Assembly (NCBI RefSeq): GCF_008704495.1
Contig: NZ_CP023699.1
Span: 7,068,001-7,132,000, forward strand
Direction: 5' to 3'
DNA from: Streptomyces kanamyceticus
GTDB lineage: Bacteria > Actinomycetota > Actinomycetes > Streptomycetales > Streptomycetaceae
Length of the DNA: 64,000 nt
Shown: piece by piece, positions 62,820 to 64,000 of the stretch
Numbering within the stretch: position 1 is the first letter of the stretch
Layout of the letters: each line of letters opens with the position of its first letter
Program-made: the position numbers and the translations under genes
The notes under the pieces: generated by a model
What the model saw: only the letters and a program-made list of their open reading frames with translations
Databases searched by the model: none
What the model was told of the DNA's origin: nothing

Positions 62820-64000
62820 ATGCCGGTTCAGTCGCGGTCCGAACCGTTGGCCGGATTCAGCCCCTACGTCCTGCTCACGCGGCCCGAGGAGACGCACCGC
62901 GTCATCCGCGCCGAGCCACCCGTCAGGCTCGTCCGCGAGGAGAGCGGCTTCACCTACTTCCTGGTGTCGGGCCACGCCGAGGCGCGCCGGGCGCTGCGCG
63001 ACCCGCGGCTCTCCAACGACCCGCGCCGCCTCGGCCACGCGTCCGGCGCCGCCGTCGCGTACTCACCGATGGCCAACGACGATCCGCCCGCCCACACCAG
63101 GCTGCGCGGACTGGTCTCGCACGGGTTCACCAGGCGCAGGATCGCCGCCCTCGAACCTCGCATCGAGCGCACCGTCGCGGAGCTGCTCGACGCCGTGACG
63201 CCCGCCGGACACGCGGACCTGATCGCCGACTTCGCCTTCCCGCTGCCCGTCCTCGTCATCAGCGAACTCCTCGGCATCCCCATCGGCGACCGCGCGGCGT
63301 TCCGCACCTGGGCCTCGCGCACCCTCTCCGTGGAGACCGGGCCGCGCACCCGCGACGAGCGTTCGCGCAGGCTGCGGGCGTACTTCGGCGGGCTCGTCGA
63401 GGAGAAGCGGGCAGGGGTACGGCACGACGTACCGCCGGACGGACAGCCCGACCTGCTGAGCGCGCTGCTCGTGGCACAGGAGGGCGGCGGACTCAGCGAC
63501 GAGGAACTCGTGGGCCTCGCCATGCTGGTCCTCGTCGCGGGCCACGAGACCACCACCAACCTCATCGGCAACGGCCTGCTCACGCTCTTCGCCCACCCCG
63601 ACCAGTTCCGTGAGCTGCGCGAGGAACCGGCGCTGCTGCCCGGCGCGGTCGAGGAACTGCTGCGCTTCGAGGGATCCGCGGGACAGTCCTCGCTGCGGGT
63701 CGCCGTCGAGGACGTGGAGCTCGGCGGGACGCTCATCCCCAAGGGGTCCGTGGTGAACGTCGGCCTGTCCCTGGCCAACCGGGACCCGGATGCCTTCGGG
63801 GGAGAACAGGGCGGCGGCGCGGGTCCTGACCGCTTCGACATCCGGCGCGCGCCCAACCCCCACCTCGCCTTCGGACACGGCATCCACTTCTGCCTCGGCG
63901 CGCCCCTGGCCCGCGCCCTCGCGTCGTGCGCGTTCACGGCGCTCTTCGCGCGGCTGCCCGGACTCGCCCTCGACGTGCCGCCCTCGGAGCTGCGTTGGCG
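62820..64000 (+). CDS. Cytochrome P450 (second of two), 3' end outside window
   Basis: The ATG at 62820 has AGGAG 6 nt upstream; the ATG at 62814 directly abuts it and is less likely. 393 codons are present with no stop. I-helix [17 protein letters not shown], ExxR in AVEELLRFEGSAGQ, heme loop [20 protein letters not shown]. It is clearly related to the P450 at 46498 (shared [20 protein letters not shown] region and heme loop). Likely a second tailoring hydroxylase, showing that the cluster continues past the window. Confidence 0.9.
   Translation, partial: MPVQSRSEPLAGFSPYVLLTRPEETHRVIRAEPPVRLVREESGFTYFLVSGHAEARRALRDPRLSNDPRRLGHASGAAVAYSPMANDDPPAHTRLRGLVSHGFTRRRIAALEPRIERTVAELLDAVTPAGHADLIADFAFPLPVLVISELLGIPIGDRAAFRTWASRTLSVETGPRTRDERSRRLRAYFGGLVEEKRAGVRHDVPPDGQPDLLSALLVAQEGGGLSDEELVGLAMLVLVAGHETTTNLIGNGLLTLFAHPDQFRELREEPALLPGAVEELLRFEGSAGQSSLRVAVEDVELGGTLIPKGSVVNVGLSLANRDPDAFGGEQGGGAGPDRFDIRRAPNPHLAFGHGIHFCLGAPLARALASCAFTALFARLPGLALDVPPSELRW

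Overview
The window is very GC-rich DNA with strong third-position GC bias, 4-bp ATGA/GTGA gene overlaps, GTG starts and a typical actinobacterial gene set (F420-type LLM oxidoreductase, RNase HI-CobC fusion, DesK/DesR-type system, iron box, bacterial type A RNase P RNA). It is most likely a Streptomyces or close relative. No database search was possible, so family names come from motifs, length and context.

Layout. 1-9.8 kb: a glycosyltransferase/methyltransferase/alpha-barrel operon, cell-envelope genes (lipoprotein, amidase, Pro-Gln-rich membrane protein), an LLM oxidoreductase and an MFS pump. 10.0-13.7 kb and 19.8-23.0 kb: two units encoding a fused acyl-CoA dehydrogenase, a thiolase/lipid-transfer protein, a MaoC hydratase, an alcohol dehydrogenase and an SDR. 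Both are preceded by a KstR-like 14-bp palindrome and a CTGACG-type palindrome, suggesting one regulon for steroid or branched acyl-CoA breakdown. Between them lie a lipoprotein, an MFS exporter and a two-component system with its ABC exporter. 23.1-37.7 kb: mostly housekeeping genes (siderophore-binding lipoprotein behind an iron box, Nif3, zinc-ribbon protein, RNase HI/CobC, KDPG aldolase, YaaA, RNB nuclease, several regulators, EamA transporter, rnpB).

38.2-64 kb (cut by the window end): a biosynthetic cluster for a ribosomally made azole peptide that appears to be heavily glycosylated. A 46-aa precursor (42791-42931, minus) has an acidic leader and the Cys-rich end ILCSCCCSWCGC. The leftward operon then reads precursor, strong hairpin, HFCD-type flavoprotein, glycosyltransferase, NDP-sugar reductase, NDP-hexose 2,3-dehydratase. 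The rightward operon reads two near-duplicate glycosyltransferases, P450, glycosyltransferase, RmlA, RmlB, glycosyltransferase, RRE/E1-like protein, YcaO cyclodehydratase, two-domain SagB-type azoline dehydrogenases and an FAD oxidoreductase. A LuxR regulator with a degenerate receiver and a second P450 follow.

Proposed logic (inference): the RRE protein binds the leader, YcaO turns Cys (and perhaps Ser) into azolines, SagB proteins oxidise them to azoles, the flavoprotein may decarboxylate the C-terminal Cys, P450s and the FAD enzyme hydroxylate, and five GT1 enzymes add sugars including a TDP-2,6-dideoxyhexose. No lantibiotic-type dehydratase or pyridine synthase is present, so this does not look like a thiopeptide. 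I do not recognise a described product. Three cluster enzymes carry long in-frame tandem-repeat segments, and one SagB gene is split by a probable 1-nt deletion in a C run.
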